57,532 bases of DNA from Comamonadaceae bacterium (GCA_947446885.1 CANFHZ010000003.1:1-57532), one strand, 5' to 3'; positions 46,810 to 57,009 are shown, numbered from the stretch's first letter. Translations and numbers: made by a program. The notes: generated by a model from the sequence alone, not told the origin.

Positions 46810-47499
46810 CTACTCCGCCGCCTCCAACCCATTAGCAAAATGCTCCCGCATGCGCTCCTGCGTGCGCCCCGCATCCCGCGCCAGCAGCGCATCCATGATG
46901 GCCTGATGCTCCTCCAGTGACTCGGCGATGCGGCCGGTCTTGAGCAGGGAGTTGTGGCGGTTGAGTTTCATGACCTTGCGCAGGTCGGCCACCATCTGGT
47001 CGCGCCAGCGGTTGTTGGCGATGGCCAGCAGGCGCATGTGAAACTGTTCGTTCAGGGTGAAGAACTGGTCGGTATTCGGCTTCTGGGCCTTGCCCGCTTT
47101 CACGGGCTTCGCGGCGGCTTCCAGTTCCTTGTGCAGCTTTTGCAGCTCGGCCAGTTCCGCGTCGGTGGCTTTGGTGGCGACCACGCCCGCCGCGTCACTC
47201 TCCAGCAGGCTGAGCAGGTGGTACACATCGGCCAGGTCGGTCTTGGACACCTCGGTCACATAAGCGCCACGGCGCACCTTCATAGTCACCAGGCCTTCGG
47301 CGGCCAATACTTTCAGCGCCTCGCGCAGCGGGGTGCGGCTGATGCCGTATTCCTCGGCGATTCTTAATTCGTCAATCCAGTTGCCAGGTTCAAGTTCGCG
47401 CTTGAAAATGCGCTGCCGCAGCAGCTCCGCCACTTCTTCGTAAAGTGGCCTTGGGGCTAGCGATTTGCTGGCTAGGGCGGAAGAGGAGGCGGCTGGCAT
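46810..47499 (-). CDS. GntR-family (FadR-like) transcriptional regulator
   Basis: 229 residues. A winged helix-turn-helix (LYEEVAELLRQRIFKRELEPG, DELRIAEEYGISRTPLREALKVLAAEGLV) is followed by an FCD-type ligand-binding helical domain with the metal/ligand His residues (NEQFHMRLLAIANN, EEHQAIMDALLARD). The divergent methylmalonyl-CoA mutase gene and the 16-bp palindrome between them suggest it controls propionyl-CoA metabolism. The start is ATG 47499; an in-frame GTG at 47505 adds two residues. Part of this gene (46994-47021) is duplicated at 42980-43007. Confidence 0.92.
   Translation of the reverse strand: MPAASSSALASKSLAPRPLYEEVAELLRQRIFKRELEPGNWIDELRIAEEYGISRTPLREALKVLAAEGLVTMKVRRGAYVTEVSKTDLADVYHLLSLLESDAAGVVATKATDAELAELQKLHKELEAAAKPVKAGKAQKPNTDQFFTLNEQFHMRLLAIANNRWRDQMVADLRKVMKLNRHNSLLKTGRIAESLEEHQAIMDALLARDAGRTQERMREHFANGLEAAE
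46994..47021. repeat. Right copy of 28-bp imperfect direct repeat, inside gntR
   Basis: Matches 42980-43007 at 27 of 28 bases in the same orientation. The two copies bracket the ParB-like/nuclease/methyltransferase island. This copy is intact coding sequence for the NNRWRDQM segment of the regulator. Confidence 0.8.
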
Positions 47500-47533
47500 G
47501 GGCACAAAGTGTAAGTTAAAACACAGATTCTGA

Positions 47534-47549
47534 ATTCATAATTATGAAT
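47534..47549. promoter_or_regulatory. Palindromic operator between gntR and the mutase gene
   Basis: ATTCATAATTATGAAT is a perfect 16-base palindrome in the divergent intergenic region, in an AT-rich patch within GC-rich DNA. The size and symmetry fit a GntR/FCD dimer, so it is the likely binding site of the adjacent regulator. Confidence 0.65.
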
Positions 47550-47610
47550 AATGTAAACTCTCAACAGCCCTCCAGGCCGCCCCGGATTCGACCCGGCGGC
47601 CCCAACTGTG

Positions 47611-49800
47611 ATGACCGCCATGACTGACAAAAACCCCGAATTCAAGACCGCCACGCTGCAAGACTGGGCCAAAGCAGCCGCCAAGTCGGCCCCCGACGGC
47701 AATGTCGACGCATTGAACTGGGTCACACCCGACGGCATCGTCGTCAAACCCCTGTACACCGCAGCGGACACTGCCAACTTGCCCTACGCCAACACGCTGC
47801 CCGGCTTCGCGCCCTATGTGCGCGGTCCGCAGGCGACCATGTATGCGGTGCGTCCCTGGACGATTCGCCAGTACGCCGGTTTCTCGACCGCCGAGGAATC
47901 CAACGCCTTCTACCGCAAGGCTTTGGCGGCGGGCGGCCAGGGCGTCTCGGTGGCATTTGACCTGGCGACCCACCGTGGCTACGACTCGGACCACCCGCGC
48001 GTAACGGGCGATGTGGGCAAGGCCGGCGTGGCGATTGATTCGGTCGAGGACATGAAAATTCTGTTTGACCAAATCCCCCTAGAAAAGGTGAGTGTCTCCA
48101 TGACCATGAACGGCGCGGTGCTGCCGGTGCTGGCCGGTTACGTGGTGGCCGCCGAAGAGCAGGGCGTGCGCCAAGACCAGCTATCGGGAACGATTCAGAA
48201 CGACATTCTGAAAGAGTTCATGGTGCGCAACACCTATATCTATCCGCCCGCGCCCAGCATGCGCATCATTGGCGACATCATTGGCTACACGGCCAAGAAC
48301 ATGCCCAAGTTCAACTCCATCTCCATCTCGGGCTACCACATGCAAGAGGCCGGGGCCAACCAGGCGCTCGAACTCGCGTTCACGCTCGCCGACGGCAAGG
48401 AATACGTCAAAACCGCGATTGCCACCGGCCTGGACGTGGACGAGTTTGCCGGGCGCCTGAGCTTCTTCTGGGCCATCGGCATGAACTTCTATCTGGAAGT
48501 GGCCAAGATGCGCGCCGCGCGCCTGCTGTGGTGCCGCATCATGAAGGGCTTTGACGCCAAGTCGCCCAAGAGCCTGATGCTGCGCACCCACTGCCAGACC
48601 AGCGGCTGGAGCCTGACCGAGCAAGACCCGTACAACAACGTGGTGCGCACCACCATCGAGGCCATGGCCGCCGTGTTTGGTGGCACCCAAAGCCTACACA
48701 CCAACAGCTTTGACGAGGCGATTGCCTTGCCCACCGAGTTCAGCTCGCGCATTGCACGCAACACCCAGCTCATCATCCAGGAAGAAACCCATATCACCAG
48801 CGTGATCGACCCCTGGGCGGGTAGCTACATGATGGAAAAACTTACGCAAGAGATGGCCGATGCCGCCTGGAAAATCATCGAAGAAGTCGACGCCATGGGC
48901 GGCATGGTCAAGGCCGTGGACAGCGGCTGGGCCAAGCTCAAGATTGAGGCCGCCGCCGCCGAAAAGCAGGCCCGCATTGACAGTGGCAAAGACGTGATCG
49001 TGGGCGTCAACAAATACAAGCTCACAAGCGAGGACGCCATTGAGGCGCGCGACATTGACAACGTGGCCGTGCGCGAGGGCCAGATTGCCCGCTTGAAAAC
49101 CATACGCGCCAGCCGCGACAGCGCCGCCGTCAAAGCCGCACTCGACGCGCTGACCTACGCCGCTGGCCACAACGAAGGCAATTTGCTGGACTTGTCGATC
49201 AAGGCCATGCGCTTGCGTGCCACGGTGGGTGAGGTGAGCGATGCGCTGGAAGCGGCCTTCGACCGCCACCGCGCCGACACGCACAAGGTCTCGGGCGTGT
49301 ATGCCGCCGCGTATGACACCGACACCACCAACGGGGACACCATGGAGTACTGGAACGCACTCAAAGTCGACATCGCCGCCTTTGCCGAGGCCCAGGGCCG
49401 ACGCCCCCGCGTGATGATTTCCAAGCTCGGCCAGGACGGCCACGACCGGGGTGCCAAGGTGGTGGCCACCGCTTTTGCCGACCTGGGTTTTGATGTGGAT
49501 ATGGGGCCGCTGTTCCAGACACCGGAGGAATGCGCGCGCCAGGCCATCGAGAACGATGTGCACGCAGTCGGCGTATCCACCCTTGCGGCGGGTCACAAAA
49601 CGCTGGTGCCTGCCATCATTGCCGAGCTCAAAAAGCAGGGCGCCGACGACATCATCGTCTTCGTGGGCGGGGTGATTCCGCGCCAGGACTACGACTTTTT
49701 GTATGCCGCAGGCGTCAAAGGCATTTACGGCCCGGGCACGCCGATTCCGGTCAGTGCCAAAGACGTGCTGGCGCAGATCAACAAGGCACTGGCGGCCTGA
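47611..49800 (+). CDS. scpA: Methylmalonyl-CoA mutase
   Basis: About 729 residues: a substrate-binding TIM barrel ([64 protein letters not shown]) and a C-terminal cobalamin-binding domain with [22 protein letters not shown], which holds the B12-ligating His. It converts (R)-methylmalonyl-CoA to succinyl-CoA. It is a single-chain enzyme, as in E. coli Sbm. The start is uncertain among ATG 47611, ATG 47620 and GTG 47608; none has a clear ribosome-binding site. The next genes are a toxin-antitoxin pair, then meaB. Confidence 0.95.
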   Translation: MTAMTDKNPEFKTATLQDWAKAAAKSAPDGNVDALNWVTPDGIVVKPLYTAADTANLPYANTLPGFAPYVRGPQATMYAVRPWTIRQYAGFSTAEESNAFYRKALAAGGQGVSVAFDLATHRGYDSDHPRVTGDVGKAGVAIDSVEDMKILFDQIPLEKVSVSMTMNGAVLPVLAGYVVAAEEQGVRQDQLSGTIQNDILKEFMVRNTYIYPPAPSMRIIGDIIGYTAKNMPKFNSISISGYHMQEAGANQALELAFTLADGKEYVKTAIATGLDVDEFAGRLSFFWAIGMNFYLEVAKMRAARLLWCRIMKGFDAKSPKSLMLRTHCQTSGWSLTEQDPYNNVVRTTIEAMAAVFGGTQSLHTNSFDEAIALPTEFSSRIARNTQLIIQEETHITSVIDPWAGSYMMEKLTQEMADAAWKIIEEVDAMGGMVKAVDSGWAKLKIEAAAAEKQARIDSGKDVIVGVNKYKLTSEDAIEARDIDNVAVREGQIARLKTIRASRDSAAVKAALDALTYAAGHNEGNLLDLSIKAMRLRATVGEVSDALEAAFDRHRADTHKVSGVYAAAYDTDTTNGDTMEYWNALKVDIAAFAEAQGRRPRVMISKLGQDGHDRGAKVVATAFADLGFDVDMGPLFQTPEECARQAIENDVHAVGVSTLAAGHKTLVPAIIAELKKQGADDIIVFVGGVIPRQDYDFLYAAGVKGIYGPGTPIPVSAKDVLAQINKALAA

Positions 49801-49813
49801 AACCCCGTTCGTT

Positions 49814-49829
49814 ATACTGTAATACCGTA
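49814..49829 (+). promoter_or_regulatory. Tandem ATACNGTA repeats (operator of the RHH antitoxin)
   Basis: Two adjoining eight-base repeats ATACTGTA and ATACCGTA lie just upstream of the antitoxin gene and overlap a TATACT -10-like box (49813-49818). Ribbon-helix-helix antitoxins bind such tandem sites, so autoregulation is likely. Confidence 0.55.
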
Positions 49830-49847
49830 TTTCAACTGGAGTCCACC

Positions 49848-50162
49848 ATGGCTGTTTCCGTTCGCATGGACCCTTTGCTGGAAAAGCAGCTGGAGCAGGC
49901 TGCCAAGCGCCAAGGCGTGACCAAATCCCAGTTCATCATCGACGCGGTCGAGCGTGCGCTGGGGCGCAAGAACCCGTATGAATTGATGCTGGCCTTGAAG
50001 GCGGAAGAAGAACAAAAGGCCTACGGGCCCCTGGCCAATCCGGCCGACGCCGCCGTAGCCAAGGCCTTTGAGGGCTACGAGCAGCCTTACGACACCGAGC
50101 GATCCCGCGCGCAATTGCTGGCCAAGTTGCAGGAAAAACATGGCCTTCGCAGCGATCGTTGA
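49848..50162 (+). CDS. Ribbon-helix-helix antitoxin
   Basis: 104 residues starting MAVSVRMDPLLEKQLEQAAKRQGVT, a CopG/RHH DNA-binding domain (first beta strand SVRMD), followed by a charged C-terminal half that would wrap the toxin. It is the cognate antitoxin of the PIN-domain toxin whose gene overlaps its 3' end by 23 bases. TGGAG lies seven bases before ATG 49848. The pair sits between the mutase and meaB genes and has its own operator-like repeat. Confidence 0.82.
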   Translation: MAVSVRMDPLLEKQLEQAAKRQGVTKSQFIIDAVERALGRKNPYELMLALKAEEEQKAYGPLANPADAAVAKAFEGYEQPYDTERSRAQLLAKLQEKHGLRSDR

Positions 50163-50562
50163 CGCCAGCGCCATGGTGGCGCTGTTTGGCAGAGACCAAG
50201 CCGAGAATGCGCGCTATAGCCAGTTGTTCGCACAGGCCGCGCAAGAGCAATGGTCGCTTACCTCGACCTGGCCCTGCGTGACCGAAGCCAGCCATTTGCT
50301 GGGATTGCCGCAGCGCTACGCGTTTTTGCGTTGGGTGGCGGCGGACGCGATTTCCATTTTTCCGTTCGACCAGGACACGCTCGAAGGCATGGCCGAGCTG
50401 ATGCGCCGCTACACCGAGTCGCCGCGCACCGAGATGGATCTGGCCGATGCCTCCCTGGTGTTTCTGGCGTCTGATACGGGCGTGACCCGCATCATGACGC
50501 GCGACGTGCGCGACTTTTCCCGCTACCGCCTCGCTGACGGTCGGGCGTTTGAAATCCTTTAA
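50140..50562 (+). CDS. PIN-domain toxin (VapC-like)
   Basis: 140 residues: the PIN-domain acidic residues appear as [11 protein letters not shown] at the N-terminus, TEASHLL in the middle, [12 protein letters not shown] and [10 protein letters not shown] at the C-terminus. VapC-type proteins are RNases that cut tRNA or rRNA when freed from the antitoxin. AGGAA precedes ATG 50140. The stop TAA shares one base with the ATG of meaB, so toxin and MeaB translation are linked. Confidence 0.82.
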   Translation: MAFAAIVDASAMVALFGRDQAENARYSQLFAQAAQEQWSLTSTWPCVTEASHLLGLPQRYAFLRWVAADAISIFPFDQDTLEGMAELMRRYTESPRTEMDLADASLVFLASDTGVTRIMTRDVRDFSRYRLADGRAFEIL

Positions 50563-51572
50563 TGGCCGCCGCCAACACCTCTTTGCTGACTGCGCTGCGC
50601 GGTGTGGAACCGATGGCGCAGCGCCGTGCCATGGCCAAAGCCATCACCCTGCTGGAATCCACCCGCGCCGACCACCGCGCGCAGGCCGACGCTTTGCTTA
50701 CCGCGCTGCTTCCGTTTACCGGTGGTTCATTCCGTCTGGGCATCAGTGGCGTGCCGGGCGTGGGGAAAAGCACCTTTATTGAGACCTTGGGGCTGTACCT
50801 GATCGCCCAGGGCCACCGCGTGGCGGTGCTGGCGGTGGACCCGTCGAGCAGCGTCTCAGGTGGCTCCATCCTGGGCGACAAAACCCGTATGGAGCGCCTG
50901 AGCGTGGCGCCGCAAGCCTATATCCGCCCCAGCCCGGCCAGTGGCACGCTGGGCGGCGTAGCCGAAAAAACCCGTGAGGCCATGCTGGTGGTCGAGGCCG
51001 CCGGGTTTGATGTGGTGATCGTGGAAACCGTGGGCGTGGGCCAGTCGGAAACCGCCGTGGCGCAGATGACCGATATGTTCGTGTTGCTGCAGCTGCCCAA
51101 TGCTGGCGATGACTTGCAAGCCATCAAAAAGGGCGTGATGGAACTGGCCGATCTGGTGGTGATCAACAAAGCCGATCTCGATCCGGACGCAGCCACCCGT
51201 GCCCAGGCCCAAATCGGCAGTGCCTTGCGCCTGCTGGGCTTGCACGGCAACCCATCCCATATGCACCACGCGGATAGCCAGTGGCATCCCCGGGTGATCC
51301 AGATCAGCGCGCTGCTGGGGCAGGGTGTGGACGGATTTTGGACGGCTGTTCAGGAATTCAAGTCACTGCAAACGGCGAATGGCCGCTTTGCCAGCCGCCG
51401 CCAGGGCCAGGCCCTGGCCTGGATGTGGGAGCGGATTGACGCAGGCCTCAAGCAGCGCTTCAAGTCCCAGGCCGCAGTCGCTGCTTTACTGCCCCGGCTC
51501 AGTGACGAGGTGCGCGCGGGGCAGCTGCCCGCGTCTAGCGCAGCCCGCATGCTGCTGGAGGCGGGGCGCTGA
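50562..51572 (+). CDS. meaB: Methylmalonyl-CoA mutase-associated GTPase MeaB
   Basis: 336 residues of the ArgK/MeaB G3E-type GTPase family: Walker [10 protein letters not shown] (63-71), [32 protein letters not shown] (switch/Walker B) and VINKAD (base specificity). MeaB protects and reloads the B12-dependent mutase. Normally its gene directly follows the mutase gene; here a toxin-antitoxin pair lies between them. The start codon is joined to the toxin stop as TAATG. Confidence 0.94.
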   Translation: MAAANTSLLTALRGVEPMAQRRAMAKAITLLESTRADHRAQADALLTALLPFTGGSFRLGISGVPGVGKSTFIETLGLYLIAQGHRVAVLAVDPSSSVSGGSILGDKTRMERLSVAPQAYIRPSPASGTLGGVAEKTREAMLVVEAAGFDVVIVETVGVGQSETAVAQMTDMFVLLQLPNAGDDLQAIKKGVMELADLVVINKADLDPDAATRAQAQIGSALRLLGLHGNPSHMHHADSQWHPRVIQISALLGQGVDGFWTAVQEFKSLQTANGRFASRRQGQALAWMWERIDAGLKQRFKSQAAVAALLPRLSDEVRAGQLPASSAARMLLEAGR

Positions 51573-51577
51573 TGTTT

Positions 51578-51895
51578 TCAGATGCCGCTGATCAGCGTGT
51601 CGAGTGCGGCCACGATGGTGTGGCTTTGGGCGTCCAGATCCAACACGGAGCGCCCCAGCGCGTGGCTGTCAATCGCGAACAACTGCTGCATCAGGACCAC
51701 GTGTTCCACGCCGTCTATCCAGATGCAGGGGTTCAAGCGCTCCACCACGGCGCTGGCAAGGCGTCGGCGTGCAATCACCGGTGCCACCACGCGCGTGCCC
51801 ATGGCCGACAGCAGTCGGCTCTGGATGTCCAGCACGAATGGAATGTCTGCGGCCAGCGCGTCGTCGAGCAGCACGTGGATATGGTTTTGGCTCAT
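51578..51895 (-). CDS. ccdB: CcdB-family toxin
   Basis: 105 residues with the CcdB fold signature: IPFVLDIQSRLLSAMGTRVVAPV, RLNPCIWIDGVEHVVLMQQLFAID and a terminal LISGI. CcdB of plasmid F poisons DNA gyrase and needs a C-terminal Trp-Gly-Ile; here the Trp is Ser, so gyrase poisoning is not certain. The start overlaps the antitoxin stop (ATGA). It converges with meaB with a gap of five bases. Confidence 0.85.
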   Translation of the reverse strand: MSQNHIHVLLDDALAADIPFVLDIQSRLLSAMGTRVVAPVIARRRLASAVVERLNPCIWIDGVEHVVLMQQLFAIDSHALGRSVLDLDAQSHTIVAALDTLISGI

Positions 51896-52164
51896 CGAAT
51901 CTCAGGCTTGCTCAGGCCCTTCCACAAGCGCTGGCGGACCCCATCAAACGGCAGCCCGTTTTCCTCCACATGCCGGTTGTACGCGTCAATCGCCTCCTTG
52001 TTCTCTTCCAGCCATTGCGCCTCGCGCAGGCGTTTGACCTGGCTGGCCAGAGCCACTTCGAGCACCTGCGAGACGTTGACTTTGAGCTCCTTGGCCTGGC
52101 GCAGCAAGTCGCTGTTCACGCTGAGGTTGACCGGTTTTTTTGCGGCTGTGGATTCGTAGGCCAT
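51892..52164 (-). CDS. ccdA: CcdA-family antitoxin
   Basis: 90 residues: RHH-type N-terminus (KKPVNLSVNSDLLRQAKELKVNVSQVLE) and C-terminal toxin-binding part (RHVEENGLPFDG) as in CcdA. It neutralises CcdB and represses the operon. AAAGGAA lies before ATG 52164. Divergent from pccB with only 71 bases between the start codons, which contain paired palindromic octamers. Confidence 0.87.
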   Translation of the reverse strand: MAYESTAAKKPVNLSVNSDLLRQAKELKVNVSQVLEVALASQVKRLREAQWLEENKEAIDAYNRHVEENGLPFDGVRQRLWKGLSKPEIR

Positions 52165-52183
52165 GGCGATTCCTTTGTACGGC

Positions 52184-52204
52184 ATGCGCATATTCCATGC
52201 GCAT
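52184..52204. promoter_or_regulatory. Paired ATGCGCAT palindromes (CcdA operator candidate)
   Basis: Two copies of the self-complementary octamer ATGCGCAT (52184-52191 and 52197-52204) separated by five bases lie in the ccdA/pccB divergent gap, as expected for cooperative RHH-repressor binding. Binding might also affect pccB transcription. Confidence 0.6.
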
Positions 52205-52235
52205 TCAATGAATTTTAGACAGAAAGGCAAACCCC

Positions 52236-53768
52236 ATGCACGACATTCTTGAACAACTGGAGGCCAAGCGTGAGCTGGCCCGCCAAGGCGGCGGTCAGCG
52301 CCGGATTGATGCCCAGCATGCCAAAGGCAAGCTGACCGCGCGCGAGCGCATCGAGGTGCTGCTGGACGAGGGCACCTTCGAAGAGTGGGATATGTTCGTC
52401 GAGCACCGCTGTACCGATTTCGGCATGGCGGACAACAAGATCCCTGGCGATGGCGTGGTGACGGGCTACGGCATGATCAACGGGCGTCTGGTCTTTGTTT
52501 TCAGCCAGGACTTCACCGTGTATGGCGGTGCGCTCTCCGAAACGCACGCCGAAAAAATCTGCAAGATCATGGACCAGGCCATGAAAGTGGGGGCGCCGGT
52601 CATTGGCCTGAACGATTCCGGCGGCGCGCGCATCCAGGAGGGTGTGGCCTCGCTGGGCGGTTATGCCGAAGTGTTCCAGCGCAATATGCTGGCCAGCGGC
52701 GTGGTCCCGCAAATCAGCGTGGTCATGGGGCCATCGGCCGGGGGCGCTGTGTATTCCCCTGCGCTGACCGATTTCATCTTCATGGTCAAAGACAGTTCCT
52801 ACATGTTCGTGACCGGGCCTGAGGTGGTCAAAACAGTGACGCACGAAGAGGTGAGTGCCGAAGAGTTGGGTGGTGCCATCACCCACACCACCAAGAGTGG
52901 CGTGGCCGATATGGCTTTTGAAAACGATGTGGAGGCGCTGTTGATGGTGCGCCGCCTGTACAACTATTTGCCTTTGTCCAACCGCGAAAAATCACCCTTG
53001 CGCCATAGCGGTGATCCAGCGCATCGTATGGATGCCAGCCTCAATACCCTGGTGCCGGACAACCCCAACAAAGCCTACGACATGAAGGAGCTGATCCTCA
53101 AAACCGTGGACGACGGCGACTTCTTCGAGCTGCAACCCGATTACGCCAAAAACATCCTGATTGGCTTTGCCCGCATGGACGGGCAAACGGTCGGCATCGT
53201 TGCCAACCAGCCGCTGGTCTTGGCCGGGTGCCTGGACATCAAGAGCAGCACCAAGGCGGCCCGTTTCATCCGCTTCTGCGACGCGTTCAATATCCCGGTG
53301 ATCACCTTTGTCGATGTGCCGGGTTTCATGCCCGGCACCGCCCAGGAGTTCGGCGGCATCATCAAGCACGGTGCGAAATTACTGTACGCGTACGCTGAGT
53401 GCACCGTGCCCAAAATTACCGTCATTACCCGCAAAGCCTATGGCGGCGCGTATGACGTGATGGCCTCCAAGCATTTGCGTGGCGACGTCAACTTCGCCTG
53501 GCCGCATGCGGAGATCGCCGTTATGGGTGCCAAAGGCGCGGTCGAAATCATTTTCCGCGAAGACAAGGGAGACCCCGAAAAACTCGCTGCCAAAGAGGCG
53601 GAATACAAAGCCCGCTTTGCCAATCCCTTCGTCGCTGGCGCGCGTGGATTCATTGACGATGTCATCCTGCCCAGCGAGACCCGCAAACGCATTTGCCGTT
53701 CGCTGGTGATGCTCAAAGACAAGAAGATCGAGAACCCGTGGCGCAAGCACGGCAACATTCCGCTTTAA
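52236..53768 (+). CDS. pccB: Propionyl-CoA carboxylase, carboxyltransferase (beta) subunit
   Basis: 510 residues of the acyl-CoA carboxylase beta family: [78 protein letters not shown] and [15 protein letters not shown]. It transfers CO2 from biotin to propionyl-CoA to form methylmalonyl-CoA. Neighbours (mutase, MeaB, epimerase-like protein, pccA) fix propionyl-CoA as the likely substrate. AAAGG precedes the ATG. It is followed 18 bases later by pccA. Confidence 0.95.
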   Translation: MHDILEQLEAKRELARQGGGQRRIDAQHAKGKLTARERIEVLLDEGTFEEWDMFVEHRCTDFGMADNKIPGDGVVTGYGMINGRLVFVFSQDFTVYGGALSETHAEKICKIMDQAMKVGAPVIGLNDSGGARIQEGVASLGGYAEVFQRNMLASGVVPQISVVMGPSAGGAVYSPALTDFIFMVKDSSYMFVTGPEVVKTVTHEEVSAEELGGAITHTTKSGVADMAFENDVEALLMVRRLYNYLPLSNREKSPLRHSGDPAHRMDASLNTLVPDNPNKAYDMKELILKTVDDGDFFELQPDYAKNILIGFARMDGQTVGIVANQPLVLAGCLDIKSSTKAARFIRFCDAFNIPVITFVDVPGFMPGTAQEFGGIIKHGAKLLYAYAECTVPKITVITRKAYGGAYDVMASKHLRGDVNFAWPHAEIAVMGAKGAVEIIFREDKGDPEKLAAKEAEYKARFANPFVAGARGFIDDVILPSETRKRICRSLVMLKDKKIENPWRKHGNIPL

Positions 53769-53786
53769 AGCCCGAGGACCACACAT

Positions 53787-55835
53787 ATGTTCACCAAAAT
53801 CCTGATCGCCAACCGGGGCGAAATCGCCTGCCGCGTCATCACCACCGCCCGCAAAATGGGTATTGCAACCGTGGCGGTGTATTCCGATGCCGACAAGGAT
53901 GCGCGCCATGTCGCGCTGGCCGACGAGGCCGTGCGCATCGGCACGCCGCCCAGCCGCGAAAGTTATTTGCTGGCCGATGTGATCATTGCCGCGGCCCAAT
54001 CCACTGGCGCGCAGGCCATCCATCCCGGCTACGGTTTTCTGAGCGAGAACGCCGAGTTTTCCAAGCGCTGCGAGGCCGAGGGCATTGTGTTCATTGGCCC
54101 CAAACACCATTCGATTGCCGCCATGGGCGACAAGATCGAATCGAAGAAGTTGGCCGGCAAAGCCGGTGTGAATTGCATCCCTGGCGTCAACGACGCGATT
54201 GAGGCTCCCGAGAAGGCCGTGGAGATTGCCAAAGGCATAGGCTATCCGGTGATGATCAAAGCCTCTGCCGGCGGCGGTGGCAAAGGCTTGCGCGTGGCCT
54301 ATAACGACAAAGAGGCATTTGAGGGCTTTACCAGCTGCCGCAACGAAGCGCGCAACAGCTTTGGCGACGACCGCGTATTCATCGAAAAATTTGTCGAAGA
54401 GCCGCGCCACATCGAGATCCAGCTCATTGGCGATGCCCATGGCAACGTGCTGTACCTGAACGAGCGTGAATGCTCGATCCAGCGCCGCCACCAGAAAGTC
54501 ATTGAAGAGGCACCATCGCCCTTTATCAGCGAGGCCACGCGCAAAGCCATGGGCGAGCAGGCGGTGGCGCTGGCCAAGGCGGTGGACTACCAAAGCGCAG
54601 GTACCGTGGAATTTGTGGTCGGCAAAGACCAGAGCTTTTACTTCCTTGAGATGAACACCCGCTTGCAGGTCGAGCACCCGGTGACCGAAGCCATCACCGG
54701 CTTGGATCTGGTGGAGCTGATGATCCGCGTGGCCGCCGGCGAGAAACTGCCGCTCACCCAGGCGCAGGTGCAGCGCAAGGGATGGGCCATCGAGTGCCGA
54801 ATCAACGCCGAAGACCCCTTTCGCAACTTCCTGCCGTCCACCGGCCGCTTGGTGCGTTTTGCGCCACCGGCGCAAACCATGTTCCAGGGCAATACGGCGG
54901 ATTTGCTGGGCGTGCGGGTGGATACCGGTGTGCAGGACGGCGGCGAAATCCCCATGTACTACGACTCCATGATCGCCAAGCTGATCGTGCATGGCGCAGA
55001 CCGCATGGACGCGATCGCCAAGATGCGCGAGGCGCTCAACGGCTTTGTGATCCGGGGCGTCTCCAGCAACATCCCCTTCCAGTCCGCGCTCTTGGCGCAT
55101 CCCAGGTTTGTGGCGGGCGACTTCAATACCGGCTTCATCGCCGAGAACTACGCCCAGGGTTTCCGCGCGGAGGACGTGCCGCATGACGACGCGGCCTTTC
55201 CGGTGGCACTCGCCGCCTTTGTGCGGCGCAAATCGCGCGAGCGCGCCACCAGCCTGAGCGGACAGTTGCCCGGATACAGCGTTGATGCCGGTAAAGACTA
55301 TGTGGTGGTCACCTTGTCCGGTAGTGGCGACAACAGCTACACACCGGTGCATGTGGACGAGTTTGTCGGCGAGACTGGCTCAGCCCGTGTGCGCGTGGGC
55401 GCCAGCAGCTACGACATCCGCAGCCAGTCGCGTCTGAACGACATTGCCATCAGCGGCACCGTGAATGGCAAGGTCTTTACTGCGCAGGTGGAACGGGGCA
55501 CGCCCAAGAACCCCTTGGCACTGCGTGTGCAACACAACGGCCAGCGCATCGACGTGCTGGTGGTCTCGCCGCGCATGGCCGAGTTGCACCGGCTGATGCC
55601 CTTTAAAGCGCCACCCGATCTCAGCCGCTTTGTGCTCTCGCCCATGCCCGGCCTGCTCGCCGAAGTAGCGGTGGTGCCGGGGCAAAAAGTCCAGGCTGGT
55701 GAACGCGTGGCCGTGATCGAGGCCATGAAGATGGAGAACGTCCTGTTCGCCGCCGCCGACGGCATAGTCAGCAAGGTGCTGGCAGTCAAAGGCGAGAGCC
55801 TCAGCGTGGACCAGGCGATTGTGGAGTTTGTATGA
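53787..55835 (+). CDS. pccA: Propionyl-CoA carboxylase, biotin carboxylase/carrier (alpha) subunit
   Basis: 682 residues: biotin carboxylase domain starting [15 protein letters not shown], with the ATP-grasp glycine loop [32 protein letters not shown] and [14 protein letters not shown]; a BT linker domain; and the C-terminal biotinyl domain with EAMKMEN (biotin on Lys648). It carboxylates its own biotin for PccB. The stop overlaps the start of the VOC gene (ATGA). Confidence 0.96.
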   Translation: MFTKILIANRGEIACRVITTARKMGIATVAVYSDADKDARHVALADEAVRIGTPPSRESYLLADVIIAAAQSTGAQAIHPGYGFLSENAEFSKRCEAEGIVFIGPKHHSIAAMGDKIESKKLAGKAGVNCIPGVNDAIEAPEKAVEIAKGIGYPVMIKASAGGGGKGLRVAYNDKEAFEGFTSCRNEARNSFGDDRVFIEKFVEEPRHIEIQLIGDAHGNVLYLNERECSIQRRHQKVIEEAPSPFISEATRKAMGEQAVALAKAVDYQSAGTVEFVVGKDQSFYFLEMNTRLQVEHPVTEAITGLDLVELMIRVAAGEKLPLTQAQVQRKGWAIECRINAEDPFRNFLPSTGRLVRFAPPAQTMFQGNTADLLGVRVDTGVQDGGEIPMYYDSMIAKLIVHGADRMDAIAKMREALNGFVIRGVSSNIPFQSALLAHPRFVAGDFNTGFIAENYAQGFRAEDVPHDDAAFPVALAAFVRRKSRERATSLSGQLPGYSVDAGKDYVVVTLSGSGDNSYTPVHVDEFVGETGSARVRVGASSYDIRSQSRLNDIAISGTVNGKVFTAQVERGTPKNPLALRVQHNGQRIDVLVVSPRMAELHRLMPFKAPPDLSRFVLSPMPGLLAEVAVVPGQKVQAGERVAVIEAMKMENVLFAAADGIVSKVLAVKGESLSVDQAIVEFV

Positions 55836-56311
55836 GCGCGCGTCCTTTCAAGGTGCTGGGTATCCAGCAAATCGCCATCGGCGCGCCCGACAAGCAGCGC
55901 CTCAAAACGCTGTGGGTGGATATGCTGGGCCTGGAGGTGACGGGCAACTTCCAAAGCGAGCGGGAAAACGTGGACGAAGACATTTGCGCGATGGGCAGCG
56001 GCCCCTTCAAGGTCGAGGTCGATTTGATGCAGCCCATAGACCCCGAGAAAAAACCGGCGGTTCACACCACGCCGCTGAACCACGTGGGGCTGTGGATCGA
56101 TGATTTGCCTGCTGCCGTTCATTGGCTCAGCGCCCAGGGCGTACGCTTTGCGCCCGGCGGTATCCGCAAGGGCGCGGCGGGTTTTGACATTTGCTTTTTG
56201 CACCCGAAAAGCAATGAGGAGTTTCCTGTGTCAGGTGAGGGCGTGCTGATTGAGTTGGTGCAAGCGCCACCCGAAGTGGTGGGCGCATTTGCGCGCATGG
56301 CGCTAGCCTGA
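55832..56311 (+). CDS. VOC-family protein, methylmalonyl-CoA epimerase candidate
   Basis: 159 residues of the glyoxalase/VOC fold: an N-terminal half with [29 protein letters not shown] and a second half with [25 protein letters not shown] and [10 protein letters not shown]. Metal ligands fitting epimerases (Gln/His, His, Glu) are present. Coupling to pccA argues for methylmalonyl-CoA epimerase, which links carboxylase and mutase stereochemistry. It converges with the rnfB-like gene, overlapping by nine bases. Confidence 0.82.
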   Translation: MSARPFKVLGIQQIAIGAPDKQRLKTLWVDMLGLEVTGNFQSERENVDEDICAMGSGPFKVEVDLMQPIDPEKKPAVHTTPLNHVGLWIDDLPAAVHWLSAQGVRFAPGGIRKGAAGFDICFLHPKSNEEFPVSGEGVLIELVQAPPEVVGAFARMALA

Positions 56312-56998
56312 GTTGCGCTGGCGCGCGCGCGCCATGGCGGCTTCAATCAAAGCCTTTTTGCGTTCCAGTTGTTCCGGGTCGCTGATGCGGGAGTGCGCGG
56401 CCAAATCGGCCAGCTTCTCCTGCGCCTCAGCGGCCTTACGGGTTTGGTGCGCCGACGCTGTTTCAGCGCGTCGAATCTGGGCTGAGGCGTAGCGCGTACG
56501 GGCCAGATCGGCCTGCGCGGGCGACCACGCGGCCCAGCCGGTGGCGCTGCCGCTGGCATTTTCCAGATGGATGCAGTCCACCGGGCAGACTGGCAGACAC
56601 AGCTCGCAGCCCGTGCAATAGGCTTCGATGACCGTGTGCATGTGCTTGTGCGTGCCGAAGATGGCGTCGGTCGGGCAGGCGTCTATGCACAGCGTGCAGC
56701 CAATGCACCAGGCTTCGTCCACAAAGGCCACACTGCGCGGGCCTTCGGTACCGTTTTCCGGATTCAGGGCGGTGGCGGGCTTGCCGCTGATGGCTGCCAG
56801 GCGGACAACGCCTTCGGCACCACCGGGCGGGCATTGGTTGATTGCGGCTTCCCCGGCGGCCATGGCGTGTGCATAGGCTGCGCAATCGGGGTAGCCGCAG
56901 CGCGTGCACTGGGTTTGCGGCAAGGCATCGAGCAGGCGCTGCGCCAGATCATCCACGCCGTAAGAAGCGGCCTGCTCCGGCACGGGAGGCTGGCCCAT
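56303..56998 (-). CDS. rsxB: RnfB/RsxB-type iron-sulfur electron transport protein
   Basis: 231 residues: a CTRCGYPDC cluster site near the N-terminus (the RnfB [4Fe-4S] domain), then two ferredoxin motifs [12 protein letters not shown] and [12 protein letters not shown], and a charged helical C-terminal tail. Unlike classical RnfB there is no N-terminal membrane helix, and no other rnf gene is adjacent. Stand-alone forms are usual in Burkholderiales. It may carry electrons for iron-sulfur repair or another reductase. The upstream neighbour is the depolymerase gene, 11 bases away. Confidence 0.88.
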   Translation of the reverse strand: MGQPPVPEQAASYGVDDLAQRLLDALPQTQCTRCGYPDCAAYAHAMAAGEAAINQCPPGGAEGVVRLAAISGKPATALNPENGTEGPRSVAFVDEAWCIGCTLCIDACPTDAIFGTHKHMHTVIEAYCTGCELCLPVCPVDCIHLENASGSATGWAAWSPAQADLARTRYASAQIRRAETASAHQTRKAAEAQEKLADLAAHSRISDPEQLERKKALIEAAMARARQRNSG

Positions 56999-57009
56999 GC
57001 CCGTCGGTT

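Noticed and set aside
47506-47610. Cobalamin riboswitch upstream of the mutase
   Set aside because: The region is only about 100 bases and lacks a recognisable B12-box; the palindrome explains it better.
53379-55352. 657-codon open frame antisense to pccA
   Set aside because: Fully covered by the well-conserved pccA; no recognisable protein features.
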